NCBI RefSeq assembly: GCF_000721175.1
Contig: NZ_JOEZ01000050.1
Coordinates: 1-35,010, forward strand
Direction of reading: 5' to 3'
DNA length: 35,010 nt
From: Streptomyces anulatus
GTDB taxonomy: Bacteria > Actinomycetota > Actinomycetes > Streptomycetales > Streptomycetaceae
Positions 7,854-14,571 of the stretch are shown here, in pieces. Position 1 is the first letter of the stretch. Each line of letters opens with the position of its first letter. A program made the translations under genes and the position numbers. Below the pieces are notes generated by a model that was given only the letters and a program-made list of their open reading frames with translations, was not told the origin of the DNA and did not search any database.

Positions 7854-8540
7854 TCACGCGCCGTTCGCCGCCGTCTCCATCACCGCGGCCGCGTCCTCGG
7901 TGAGCGGGTCGCCATGGCCGAAGCAGACGGTACGCGGCCCGAGTGCGGCCAGCCGCCGGAACGTGGCCGCCGCCTCGGCGCGGTCCACGTTGAGCACGCC
8001 GAGCATCACCCTCTCTACGCAGGCGACGGTGTCACCGGTGAACAGCACGCCGTGACGCGGCAGATGGAGCGCGATGGAGCCCGGTGTGTGACCGGGGGCG
8101 TGGACCACTCGCGCGCCGTCCCCGAACGGCAGCACCTCGCCGCCGGTCACCTCGCGGTCGACCCGGGTGGGCGGGGCGTCGGGGCACGTCAGCCCGTGCT
8201 CCCACAGCGGCAGTTCCCACTCCAGCAGGTCCGGCTCCGGTACGGGGCGTTCGCCCCGTACCACCGGGGCGTCCAGCGCGTGGGCGATGATCTCGGCGCC
8301 GTGCCGGTCCGCCAGCTCCTGCGCGGCCCCGTAATGGTCGCGGTGGCCGTGGGTGAGGACGATGCGGCGGATCCGGGCCGGGGCGCGGCCGAGCGTGCGG
8401 ATCGCGTCCTCGATCGCCGCGGCCGACTCGATGTCGCCCGCGTCGATCAGGGTCAGGTCCGTCCCGTCGCGCCAGAGATAGGCCTGACCGATCCGGAAGC
8501 GGAACATATGCAACTGGGGGAGCACCTCGACGAGATCCAT
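7854..8540 (-). CDS. Metallo-beta-lactamase-fold hydrolase
   Basis: A 228-residue MBL-fold protein. The metal-binding signature THGHRDH gives H64, H66, D68 and H69; further ligands are in APGHTPGS, FTGDTV and the late FGHGDPL. The length and motif order fit the glyoxalase-II or lactonase-like branch of small cytoplasmic MBL hydrolases, not a secreted beta-lactamase, since there is no signal peptide. ATG 8540 has no convincing ribosome site; no better start is seen. It lies downstream of the M20 peptidase on the same strand, with a hairpin and an 18-bp palindrome in the 110-base gap, so it may have its own promoter. The substrate cannot be told from sequence. Confidence 0.85.
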   Translation of the reverse strand: MDLVEVLPQLHMFRFRIGQAYLWRDGTDLTLIDAGDIESAAAIEDAIRTLGRAPARIRRIVLTHGHRDHYGAAQELADRHGAEIIAHALDAPVVRGERPVPEPDLLEWELPLWEHGLTCPDAPPTRVDREVTGGEVLPFGDGARVVHAPGHTPGSIALHLPRHGVLFTGDTVACVERVMLGVLNVDRAEAAATFRRLAALGPRTVCFGHGDPLTEDAAAVMETAANGA

Positions 8541-8556
8541 GCGGCGAACGTACGCA

Positions 8557-8574
8557 GCGGCGGACGTCCGCCGC
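8557..8574. promoter_or_regulatory. 18-bp perfect palindrome upstream of the MBL gene
   Basis: GCGGCGGACGTCCGCCGC reads the same on both strands and sits 17-34 bases before the MBL start codon. It could be an operator at the promoter or the stem of a small hairpin. I cannot decide between these from sequence. Confidence 0.4.
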
Positions 8575-8595
8575 ACGGATCTACGCTGCGGGCGA

Positions 8596-8612
8596 CTTCG
8601 CCGAGGGCGAAG
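8596..8612 (-). terminator. Small hairpin after the M20 dipeptidase
   Basis: CTTCGCC and GGCGAAG (8596-8602 with 8606-8612) form a 7-bp stem with a 3-base loop, about 40 bases past the dipeptidase stop. It is short but well placed. Confidence 0.5.
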
Positions 8613-8650
8613 GGCGCCCCGGGGCTCCTCGAAGGCAGCCGTGGGCGGGG

Positions 8651-10015
8651 TCAGACCTTCTTCGACTCCGCGTAGTTCCGCAGGAACAGCGCCTCGGCGA
8701 CCGACATCCGCTCCAGCTCCTCGGGCGACACGCTCTCGTTCACCGCGTGGATCTGCGCCTCGGGCTCGCTCAGCCCGATCAGCAGGATCTCCGCTTCCGG
8801 GTAGAGACCCGCGAGCGTGTTGCACAGCGGGATGGAACCGCCCATGCCGGAGGACTGCATCTCCTGGCCCGGGTAGGCGTCCCGCATCGCGTCCGCCATC
8901 GCCGTGTACGCCGGGCTGGTCATGTCCGCGCGGAACGGCTGGCCCTGGCCCACCTGTTCCACCCGCACCCGCGCACCCCACGGAGCACGCGACTCCAGGT
9001 GTGCGGTGAGGAGCTTCGTCGCCTCGGCCGCGTCGTGGCCCGGCGGCACCCGCAGGCTGATCTGCGCCCGCGCGCTCGCCTGCACGGACGGGGTCGCGCC
9101 GACCACCGGCGGGCAGTCGATGCCGATGACGGTGACGGCGGGACGGGCCCAGATCCGGTCCGCGACCGTGCCCGTGCCGATCAGCTCCACCCCGTCGAGC
9201 ACCTTGGCGTCCTGACGGAACTCCGCCTCCGGGTACTGGAGGCCGTCCCAGCCGGCGTCGCCGGTCAGACCGTCGATCGTGGTCGTCCCGTCCTCGGCGC
9301 GCAGCGAGGCCAGCAACTGGATCATCGCGGCCAGCGCGTCCGGGGCCGCGCCGCCGAACTGCCCCGAGTGCAGGTTCCCCTCAAGGGTGTCCAGCCGCAC
9401 ACGCAGCATCGTCATCCCCCGCAGCGTCGCCGTGACCGTCGGCAGCCCGACCCGGAAGTTCCCCGTGTCGCCGATGACGATCGTGTCGGCCGCCAGCAGC
9501 TCCGGGTGCGCCTCCGCGTACCGCTCCAGACCACCGGTGCCCTGCTCCTCGGAACCCTCGGCGATCACCTTCACCGAGACCGGGACGCCGCCGTTCGCCT
9601 TGAGGGCGCGCAGCGCGAGCAGGTGCATGATGAACCCGCCCTTGCAGTCGGCCGCGCCCCGCCCGAACCAGCGACCGTCGCGCTCGGTGAGCTCGAACGG
9701 CGGGGAGATCCACGCAGACTCGTCCAGCGGCGGCTGCACGTCGTAGTGCGCGTAGAGCAGCACGGTCGGCGCACCGGCCGGCCCCGGCAGGAACCCGTAG
9801 ACGGACTGCGTGCCGTCGGGGGTGTCCAGCAGCGCGACGTCCGTGAACTCCTCGGCGCGCAGCGCGTCGGCCACCCAGTTCGCCGCGCCCTCGCACTCGC
9901 TCCTCGGGAACACCGCCGGGTCCGCCACCGACTGGAACGCCACCAGTTCGGCCAGCTCCTCCCGGGCGCGGGGCATCAACGAGGCGACGGTCTCGGAAAT
10001 CGGACGGGCGGTCAT
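8651..10015 (-). CDS. M20-family metallodipeptidase
   Basis: A 454-residue cytoplasmic zinc peptidase of the M20 (ArgE/DapE/carnosinase-like) family, which hydrolyses dipeptides or N-acyl amino acids. The active-site ligands are visible in order: H90 and D92 in YAHYDVQPP, the bridging D123 in GRGAADCKGG, the catalytic E156 with E157 in EGSEEQGT, and a later Asp in IGDTGNF. A dimerisation domain follows (GNLHSGQFGGAAPD), then the last His in QIHAVNES. The length and these motifs match typical actinobacterial dipeptidases. ATG 10015 is preceded by GAGGAG at good spacing. It is divergent from the reductase at 10213 with 197 bases between. Its likely role is peptide recycling; I see no specific regulator. 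Confidence 0.9.
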   Translation of the reverse strand: MTARPISETVASLMPRAREELAELVAFQSVADPAVFPRSECEGAANWVADALRAEEFTDVALLDTPDGTQSVYGFLPGPAGAPTVLLYAHYDVQPPLDESAWISPPFELTERDGRWFGRGAADCKGGFIMHLLALRALKANGGVPVSVKVIAEGSEEQGTGGLERYAEAHPELLAADTIVIGDTGNFRVGLPTVTATLRGMTMLRVRLDTLEGNLHSGQFGGAAPDALAAMIQLLASLRAEDGTTTIDGLTGDAGWDGLQYPEAEFRQDAKVLDGVELIGTGTVADRIWARPAVTVIGIDCPPVVGATPSVQASARAQISLRVPPGHDAAEATKLLTAHLESRAPWGARVRVEQVGQGQPFRADMTSPAYTAMADAMRDAYPGQEMQSSGMGGSIPLCNTLAGLYPEAEILLIGLSEPEAQIHAVNESVSPEELERMSVAEALFLRNYAESKKV

Positions 10016-10157
10016 GGGCACGCTCCTCGTGGGTGCGACGTTATGGGTAGGGCGCGGTGTGTACGCGACCGTGCACGACGCCGTCTGTGTGCGGCGACGT
10101 ATGTACGACGGAATCAAGGCCGATCCTCCCACAGGAGGGCTCGGCCGGAACGCGCCG

Positions 10158-10163
10158 TAGGAT
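10158..10163 (+). promoter_or_regulatory. Possible -10 box for the reductase
   Basis: TAGGAT lies about 50 bases before the GTG start of the geranylgeranyl-reductase-like gene and matches the streptomycete housekeeping -10. I see no convincing -35 at the right distance. Confidence 0.3.
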
Positions 10164-10212
10164 GCCGTGAGCAGCTTGGGGCCACTGGTCGGATCAGGAG
10201 CAGAAGCACATC

Positions 10213-11427
10213 GTGAGCAGCGAGAACGCAGACGCCGGACATGAGCCGGAAGAGTCGTCCGTGTGGGACGTCGTCGTGGTCGGCGCCGGACCGGCCGGCG
10301 CATCGGCGGCGTACGCGGCAGCCGTGGCGGGCCGGAGGGTCCTGCTGCTGGAGAAAGCGGAACTGCCGCGCTACAAGACCTGCGGCGGGGGAATCATCGG
10401 CTTCTCGCGGGACTCCCTGCCGCCCGGGTTCGAACTGCCGCTGAAGGACCGCATCCACGCGGTCACCTTCTCGCTCAACGGCAAGTTGTCCCGCACCCGC
10501 CGCTCCCGGCGCATGCTCTTCGGGCTCATCAACCGCCCGGAGTTCGACGCCGGTCTTGTGGAGGAGGCGCAGAAGGCCGGGGCCGAACTGCGCACCGGGG
10601 CATCGGTGGTGCGGGTCGAGCAGCACGGTCCCGCCGTGCCCGACCGGCGAACGGTCGCCGTGGTGCTGGCCGGTGGCGAGACGGTGCTCGCCCGGGCGGT
10701 CGTCGGCGCGGACGGCAGTGCGGGCCGGATAGGAGCCCATGTCGGGGTGAAGCTCGACCAGGTCGACCTCGGCCTGGAGGCGGAGATCCCGGTTCCGGCC
10801 ACCGTCGCCGAGGACTGGGCGGGCCGGGTGCTCATCGACTGGGGCCCGATGCCGGGAAGTTACGGCTGGGTCTTCCCCAAGGGGGACACCCTCACCGTGG
10901 GCGTCATCTCGGCGCGCGGCGACGGCGCCGGCACCAAGCGGTATCTGGAGGACTTCATCGCCCGCCTCGGCCTCGCCGGGTTCGAGCCGGCCGTCTCCTC
11001 GGGCCATCTGACCCGCTGCCGCAGCGACGACTCGCCGCTCTCCCGCGGTCGGGTCGTGGTCTGCGGGGACGCGGCCGGACTGCTGGAGCCGTGGACCCGC
11101 GAAGGCATCTCCTTCGCGCTGCGGTCGGGCCGGCTCGCGGGGGAGTGGGCGGTCAGGATCGCGGAGTCGCACGATGCGGTGGACGCCCGCCGTCAGGCCC
11201 TCAACTACGCCTTCGCCATCAAGGCGGGCCTCGGCGTGGAGATGGGCGTCGGCCGCCGCATGCTCAAGCTGTTCGAACGCCGCCCGGGAGTGCTGCACGC
11301 GGTGCTGACCGGCTTCCGCCCGGCGTGGAAGGCGTTCGCCGGGGTCACCCGGGGGACGACGTCGCTGGCCGAGCTGGTCCGTACGCACCCGCTGGCGCAG
11401 CGGGCGCTGTCCGCGATGGACCGCTAG
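10213..11427 (+). CDS. Geranylgeranyl reductase-family FAD oxidoreductase
   Basis: A 404-residue flavoprotein of the geranylgeranyl reductase / p-hydroxybenzoate hydroxylase-like group. The N-terminal FAD-binding Rossmann motif is GAGPAG (24-29), followed by the group-typical YKTCGGG near residue 55. A second FAD motif, VVCGDAAGLLEPWTREGI, is characteristic of geranylgeranyl reductases, which saturate double bonds of isoprenoid chains. GTG 10213 has AGGAG 12 bases upstream, slightly far. A hydrophilic acidic N-terminal 17 residues precede the Rossmann fold. It may act on menaquinone or another prenyl chain at the membrane surface, but no isoprenoid gene lies nearby. A repeat element begins at its stop codon. 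Confidence 0.85.
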   Translation: MSSENADAGHEPEESSVWDVVVVGAGPAGASAAYAAAVAGRRVLLLEKAELPRYKTCGGGIIGFSRDSLPPGFELPLKDRIHAVTFSLNGKLSRTRRSRRMLFGLINRPEFDAGLVEEAQKAGAELRTGASVVRVEQHGPAVPDRRTVAVVLAGGETVLARAVVGADGSAGRIGAHVGVKLDQVDLGLEAEIPVPATVAEDWAGRVLIDWGPMPGSYGWVFPKGDTLTVGVISARGDGAGTKRYLEDFIARLGLAGFEPAVSSGHLTRCRSDDSPLSRGRVVVCGDAAGLLEPWTREGISFALRSGRLAGEWAVRIAESHDAVDARRQALNYAFAIKAGLGVEMGVGRRMLKLFERRPGVLHAVLTGFRPAWKAFAGVTRGTTSLAELVRTHPLAQRALSAMDR

Positions 11428-11601
11428 GGCGTGTTTCGAAAGGAGCGCCGTCCGCCCGGAGGGCGGGCTCGGCCGCGTCTGGTGCGTGCGATCGCAAGGC
11501 GGAGGGTCGCCCCGATACTGAATGTATCGGGGTGATCCCGACAACGCGGCGAGCGTGCGTGCCAGACGTCGCCGAGCAGGCGGGACTTTCGAAACACGCC
11601 C
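11427..11601. repeat. Palindromic 175-bp element with 16-bp perfect terminal inverted repeats
   Basis: The ends GGGCGTGTTTCGAAAG (11427-11442) and its exact reverse complement (11586-11601) bracket 143 bases. In the middle, CCCCGATAC and GTATCGGGG (11510-11518 with 11524-11532) form a hairpin, and a weaker pairing joins the flanks, so the whole element can fold on itself. It shares its first base with the last base of the reductase stop codon. No transposase is present. The shape is that of a small non-autonomous mobile element or repetitive extragenic palindrome. Open frames inside are not believable genes. Confidence 0.75.
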
Positions 11602-11602
11602 T

Positions 11603-11767
11603 GGTGCGGTGACAGGCGGCGTTCGCCCCGTCGCGACGCCCGGCACGCACGCTCGCCGCACCGGCCGAAATCCCAGGTACGTCCGGTACGAGGGCTTCCG
11701 GCAGGCACACCGGGAGCACGCACCGGACGCCACTCCTTGACGGGCGAACGTCGCCTGCCACGGCACC
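11603..11767. repeat. Second palindromic element (165 bp) abutting the first
   Basis: Imperfect 26-bp terminal inverted repeats (11603-11628 with 11742-11767, three mismatches) bracket the element, which starts one base after the preceding element ends. Its right end (11706-11767) recurs at 13174-13235 with five mismatches in 62 bases. There is no coding content I trust. It is probably a dispersed repeat inserted next to, or moved together with, the first. Confidence 0.7.
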
Positions 11768-11794
11768 GGACACGCACATCACGACCGCACTTGT

Positions 11795-11836
11795 CGGGGT
11801 GCCGCATCCGTCCTGCCGGGCGGATGCGGCACCCCG
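11795..11836 (-). terminator. Terminator after the F420-type reductase
   Basis: A perfect 16-bp stem (11795-11810 with 11821-11836) around a 10-base loop, 20 bases past the reductase stop on the minus strand. Confidence 0.8.
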
Positions 11837-11855
11837 AGCCCGTTCCGGGCACGGC

Positions 11856-12311
11856 TCAGGCCTCGACGGTGATGCGGAAGACCGGGTGGTCCGGGCAGGC
11901 AGCCAGCAGCTCGGCGTCCGTGGACTTCGCCGTGATCCCCTGGAAGTACTGGTTGACCTCCCAGCCCCACCGCACCAGATAGGCGCGGACGATCCGCGCC
12001 TTCTGCGCGTCGTCGGCGATCTCCACGGCGGTGAAGCGGCTGACCTTGCGCCCCAGCCGCAGCTCTCCGCCGCCCGCGACGCGCATGTTGCGCACCCACT
12101 GCGAGTGGCCCCGGGCCGAGACCAGGTACCGGTCGCCCTCGAAGGCGTGGGTGTTGACCGGGACGCGCTGCATCTGCCCGCTCCTGCGCCCGCGCACCGA
12201 CAGCTCGGCGGAGCCCATCAGACTGAGGCCGTGCCGGGCCAGCCAGCCGACGACCTTGTTGAGGCGGTTGGCGGAGGCGCTCGCCCGGAGGTAGTAGGTG
12301 TGCTGCGGCAT
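11856..12311 (-). CDS. F420-dependent (deazaflavin) nitroreductase-family protein
   Basis: A 151-residue protein of the split-barrel DUF385/Ddn type, which uses the deazaflavin F420H2 to reduce quinones, nitro compounds or other electrophiles. Seen: the cofactor-pocket pattern RGRRSGQMQRVPVN, then YLVSARGHSQWVRNMR, both typical for this family. It is small and soluble, without a signal peptide. ATG 12311 is preceded by GGGAG at ideal spacing. The divergent TetR gene and two palindromes in the gap suggest it is induced by a toxic small molecule that the TetR senses. The true substrate is unknown. F420 binding is inferred from family. Confidence 0.8.
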   Translation of the reverse strand: MPQHTYYLRASASANRLNKVVGWLARHGLSLMGSAELSVRGRRSGQMQRVPVNTHAFEGDRYLVSARGHSQWVRNMRVAGGGELRLGRKVSRFTAVEIADDAQKARIVRAYLVRWGWEVNQYFQGITAKSTDAELLAACPDHPVFRITVEA

Positions 12312-12331
12312 GGTGACTCCCGGAATATTGT

Positions 12332-12398
12332 GAGAGCAGTGCTCTCGCTTGAGATCAGTGTGCACGGGGGCCCGTTCAGAAGCAAGAGCGCTGCTCTC
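12332..12398. promoter_or_regulatory. Two TetR operator-like palindromes
   Basis: GAGAGCAGTGCTCTC (12332-12346) is a perfect 7-1-7 palindrome. A second copy at 12384-12398 keeps AGAGC / GCTCT exactly, with a 3-base centre. They lie 52 bases apart in the gap between the divergent reductase and TetR genes, one near each start, so binding would repress both. Confidence 0.8.
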
Positions 12399-12438
12399 GT
12401 TCTTGGTCGGTGCTCCGTTCGCATGGCAGACTGATCGC

Positions 12439-13140
12439 ATGAGCACCGTCCGAGGGGCCAGGGAACGCGCCCGTATCGAAGTGACCGCGGCAATCAAGGA
12501 CGAGGCCAGGAAGCAGCTCGCCGAGGAGGGCGCGGCGAAGCTCTCGCTACGGGCCGTCGCCCGGGAGCTGGGCATGGTCTCCTCCGCGCTCTACCGCTAC
12601 TTTCCCAGCCGCGACGACCTGCTCACCGCCTTGATCGTCGACGCGTTCGACGCGATCGGCGAGGTCGCGGAAGGGGCGGCGGAGCGGGCCGCGACCGTTC
12701 CGCCCGTCGATCGCTGGGTCGCCGTCGCCTGTGCCGTACGGGAGTGGGGGCTCGCCCACCCGCATGAGTACGCCCTGATCTACGGCTCGCCCGTTCCCGG
12801 CTACAGCGCCCCGATGGACACGGTGGGGCCCGCGTCGCGGGTGGGCCTGGTCTTCATCGACATCGTCCGTGCCGCGTTCCTGGCCGACGCCCTCGACATG
12901 CCTCCGCTCGCCCCCGGCCTGCGCGCCGACGCGGAGCGGATGGCCGCCGGGTTCGCCCAGGAGGTACCTCCGGCGGCAGTGGCGGCCCTGGTCGCCGCCT
13001 GGGCCCAGCTGTTCGGGCTGATCTCCTTCGAGCTGTTCGGCCAGTTCAACCGGGTCGTCGAGGCGCGAGAGCCGCTGTTCCGGCAGGCCGCGGCGGAACT
13101 GGCCCGCTCGGTGGGTCTGCGCGGCGTCGCTACGGCCTGA
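12439..13140 (+). CDS. TetR/AcrR-family repressor
   Basis: A 233-residue TetR-type regulator. The N-terminal helix-turn-helix is clear: LSLRAVARELGMVSSALYRY (around residues 35-54), followed by FPSRDDLLTALI. The C-terminal ligand domain is helical and Ala-rich, with no recognisable ligand signature (WGLAHPHEYALIYGSPVPGY resembles the WHG-type C-terminal domain). ATG 12439 has no strong ribosome site, so the mRNA may be leaderless or weakly translated. It is divergent from the F420-type reductase and probably represses it and itself through the two palindromes in the gap. A 46-bp palindrome ends the unit. Confidence 0.9.
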   Translation: MSTVRGARERARIEVTAAIKDEARKQLAEEGAAKLSLRAVARELGMVSSALYRYFPSRDDLLTALIVDAFDAIGEVAEGAAERAATVPPVDRWVAVACAVREWGLAHPHEYALIYGSPVPGYSAPMDTVGPASRVGLVFIDIVRAAFLADALDMPPLAPGLRADAERMAAGFAQEVPPAAVAALVAAWAQLFGLISFELFGQFNRVVEAREPLFRQAAAELARSVGLRGVATA

Positions 13141-13173
13141 CCGGCGCGGCGCCGCCCTTCCCGGCGGCGTACT

Positions 13174-13235
13174 CACACCGGGAGCACGCACCGGACGCCA
13201 CTCCTCGACGGGCAGACGCCGCCTGCCACGGCACT
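13174..13235. repeat. Partial copy of the 165-bp element
   Basis: This 62-base stretch matches 11706-11767 at 57 positions, in the same orientation. Only the right part of the element is present; its left end is missing. Together the two copies bracket the reductase/TetR pair. Confidence 0.8.
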
Positions 13236-13243
13236 GGCGCACC

Positions 13244-13289
13244 AAGGTGTGGGGCCCGCCGGACATATGTCCGGCGGGCCCCACACCTT
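13244..13289. terminator. 46-bp perfect palindrome, bidirectional terminator
   Basis: The sequence from 13244 to 13289 is perfectly self-complementary around a central CATATG. It sits between the stops of the convergent TetR (+) and DinB-type (-) genes and ends in a short T run on the plus strand, which fits a two-way terminator. Confidence 0.85.
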
Positions 13290-13306
13290 TCTCGTCGCCC
13301 CGGCAC

Positions 13307-14062
13307 TCACCCGGTGACCGCGGAGTTGTCCGTCCAGAGCCGGGCCACCGAGCGGTCGCCGCGCAGGGTGAGGGCGGTGAGCGGCAGCCTGTTCCAGAGG
13401 GTGAGGTAGAGCCCTTCGGCCGTACCGCTCAGCTCGCAGTCGACGCCGTCACCCCGGTCTGCCCCGGCGGCCGACCGTACGGTCTGCGGCGGGTCCTGGG
13501 AGATCCGTACTGTCCAGGACGCCTCCGTGTCCACGGCACGCACCCGCAGCGTGCGGGGCTTCTTGGAGCGGACCTTGCTCTTGGGCCGGGCGTGGAATCC
13601 GGTGAGGAGTTCATCGATGCCGTCGACCGCCCGGTCCGCGGGCACCGGGGTCAGCGGACCGCCGAGCGCCGATTCGGCGTCCACGCGGTGCACCGTCGTC
13701 TCGTTGAGCTGACGGCGGGACCAGAACGCCAGGGGCGAGGGGGCCGGCAGGAAGGTCCAGCAGTCCAGGTCGACGGGCGCTTCCTCCAGAGCCCGGACCA
13801 GATGACGATGGCCCTCGCGGAACCAGGCCAGGAGTTCGGCGCCGTCGAGCGCGGGTTCACCGCCGTCGGGCCGGTAGGTCGTATGCCCCTCGGTGATGAA
13901 CGCCGCCGCCCATCGGTGCACCATGCCGGTGTGCCGCAGCAGATGGCGTATCTGCCAGCCGGGGCAGGTCGGAACGGATGCCCCCGATCCGGCCCGCTCG
14001 GCGGCGGCCGCTAGCAGCCGCCCTTCCTCGGACAGCGACGCGATGTGCTCGGCGATCTGCAT
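13307..14062 (-). CDS. Maleylpyruvate isomerase / DinB-like family protein
   Basis: A 251-residue protein of the mycothiol-dependent maleylpyruvate isomerase (MDMPI/DinB-2) family. The N-terminal four-helix bundle carries VPTCPGWQIRHLLRHTGMVH and later RRQLNETTVHRVDAE; the His residues in these motifs bind a divalent metal in the family. The C-terminal portion (about 165-250) is the small SCP2-like domain seen in this group. Family members use mycothiol, the actinobacterial thiol, for isomerase or transferase reactions, but many remain uncharacterised. ATG 14062 lacks a clear ribosome site. No aromatic-degradation gene lies nearby, so a real maleylpyruvate role is doubtful. Confidence 0.8.
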   Translation of the reverse strand: MQIAEHIASLSEEGRLLAAAAERAGSGASVPTCPGWQIRHLLRHTGMVHRWAAAFITEGHTTYRPDGGEPALDGAELLAWFREGHRHLVRALEEAPVDLDCWTFLPAPSPLAFWSRRQLNETTVHRVDAESALGGPLTPVPADRAVDGIDELLTGFHARPKSKVRSKKPRTLRVRAVDTEASWTVRISQDPPQTVRSAAGADRGDGVDCELSGTAEGLYLTLWNRLPLTALTLRGDRSVARLWTDNSAVTG

Positions 14063-14104
14063 GGCGGTGATTGTGCCAGGGCCCCGCCGGCCGCCCTCCG
14101 GGTG

Positions 14105-14470
14105 TCAGACGCCCTGCGGGTGCGCGGATCCGGTCGATCCGGCCCGGCGCACCAGGCGGACGAACCACCCCAGGGCCAGCGACTGGACGAGGACCGAGAA
14201 CACCAGGCCGAGCACCAGGAACCACGCGGGCCCGCCCGCCTCGGCGCCCGCCAGGGAGCTGCCGAAGAAGAACAGGACGATGGTCGGGGCCGCGAGGAGG
14301 AACAGCCAGACGCCGGAGAACGAGGCGTCCTCGTGGGCGACGAACAGGGTGTCCACGGCGACGAAGAGCGTCGTCGCGAGCACCAGCCCGAGGTAGACCA
14401 GGGAAGCAGGGTTGCGGAAGGTCAGCCGGACCAGGGTGTTCAGGTGCGCGTTGCCGGTCAGCCGCTTCAT
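14105..14470 (-). CDS. Small integral membrane protein (SCO4225-like)
   Basis: A 121-residue protein with about three hydrophobic segments: around residues 24-42 (LVYLGLVLATTLFVAVDTLF), 55-73 (WLFLLAAPTIVLFFFGSSL) and 84-104 (WFLVLGLVFSVLVQSLAL). The N-terminus is short and basic, and the C-terminal tail is hydrophilic. It resembles small streptomycete membrane proteins that I know as the SCO4225 family, from memory; no function is known. ATG 14470 follows GGGAG at good spacing. It lies 42 bases upstream of the maleylpyruvate-isomerase-like gene on the same strand and may be co-transcribed with it. Confidence 0.75.
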   Translation of the reverse strand: MKRLTGNAHLNTLVRLTFRNPASLVYLGLVLATTLFVAVDTLFVAHEDASFSGVWLFLLAAPTIVLFFFGSSLAGAEAGGPAWFLVLGLVFSVLVQSLALGWFVRLVRRAGSTGSAHPQGV

Positions 14471-14571
14471 CGTGTGCTCCCTTGCTTCTTGCTCGGTCGA
14501 GGGTTCCATCGTGCGCCGGGGGAGCGGGCGTCGCCTGAGTACGGCTACTCAATCGACCGGGTGTGCGGTGA

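Noticed and set aside
11424..11852. Minus-strand open frames of up to 145 codons inside the repeats
   Set aside because: They are translations of the palindromic elements, and similar peptide appears again from the partial copy at 13174; there is no ribosome site and no domain.
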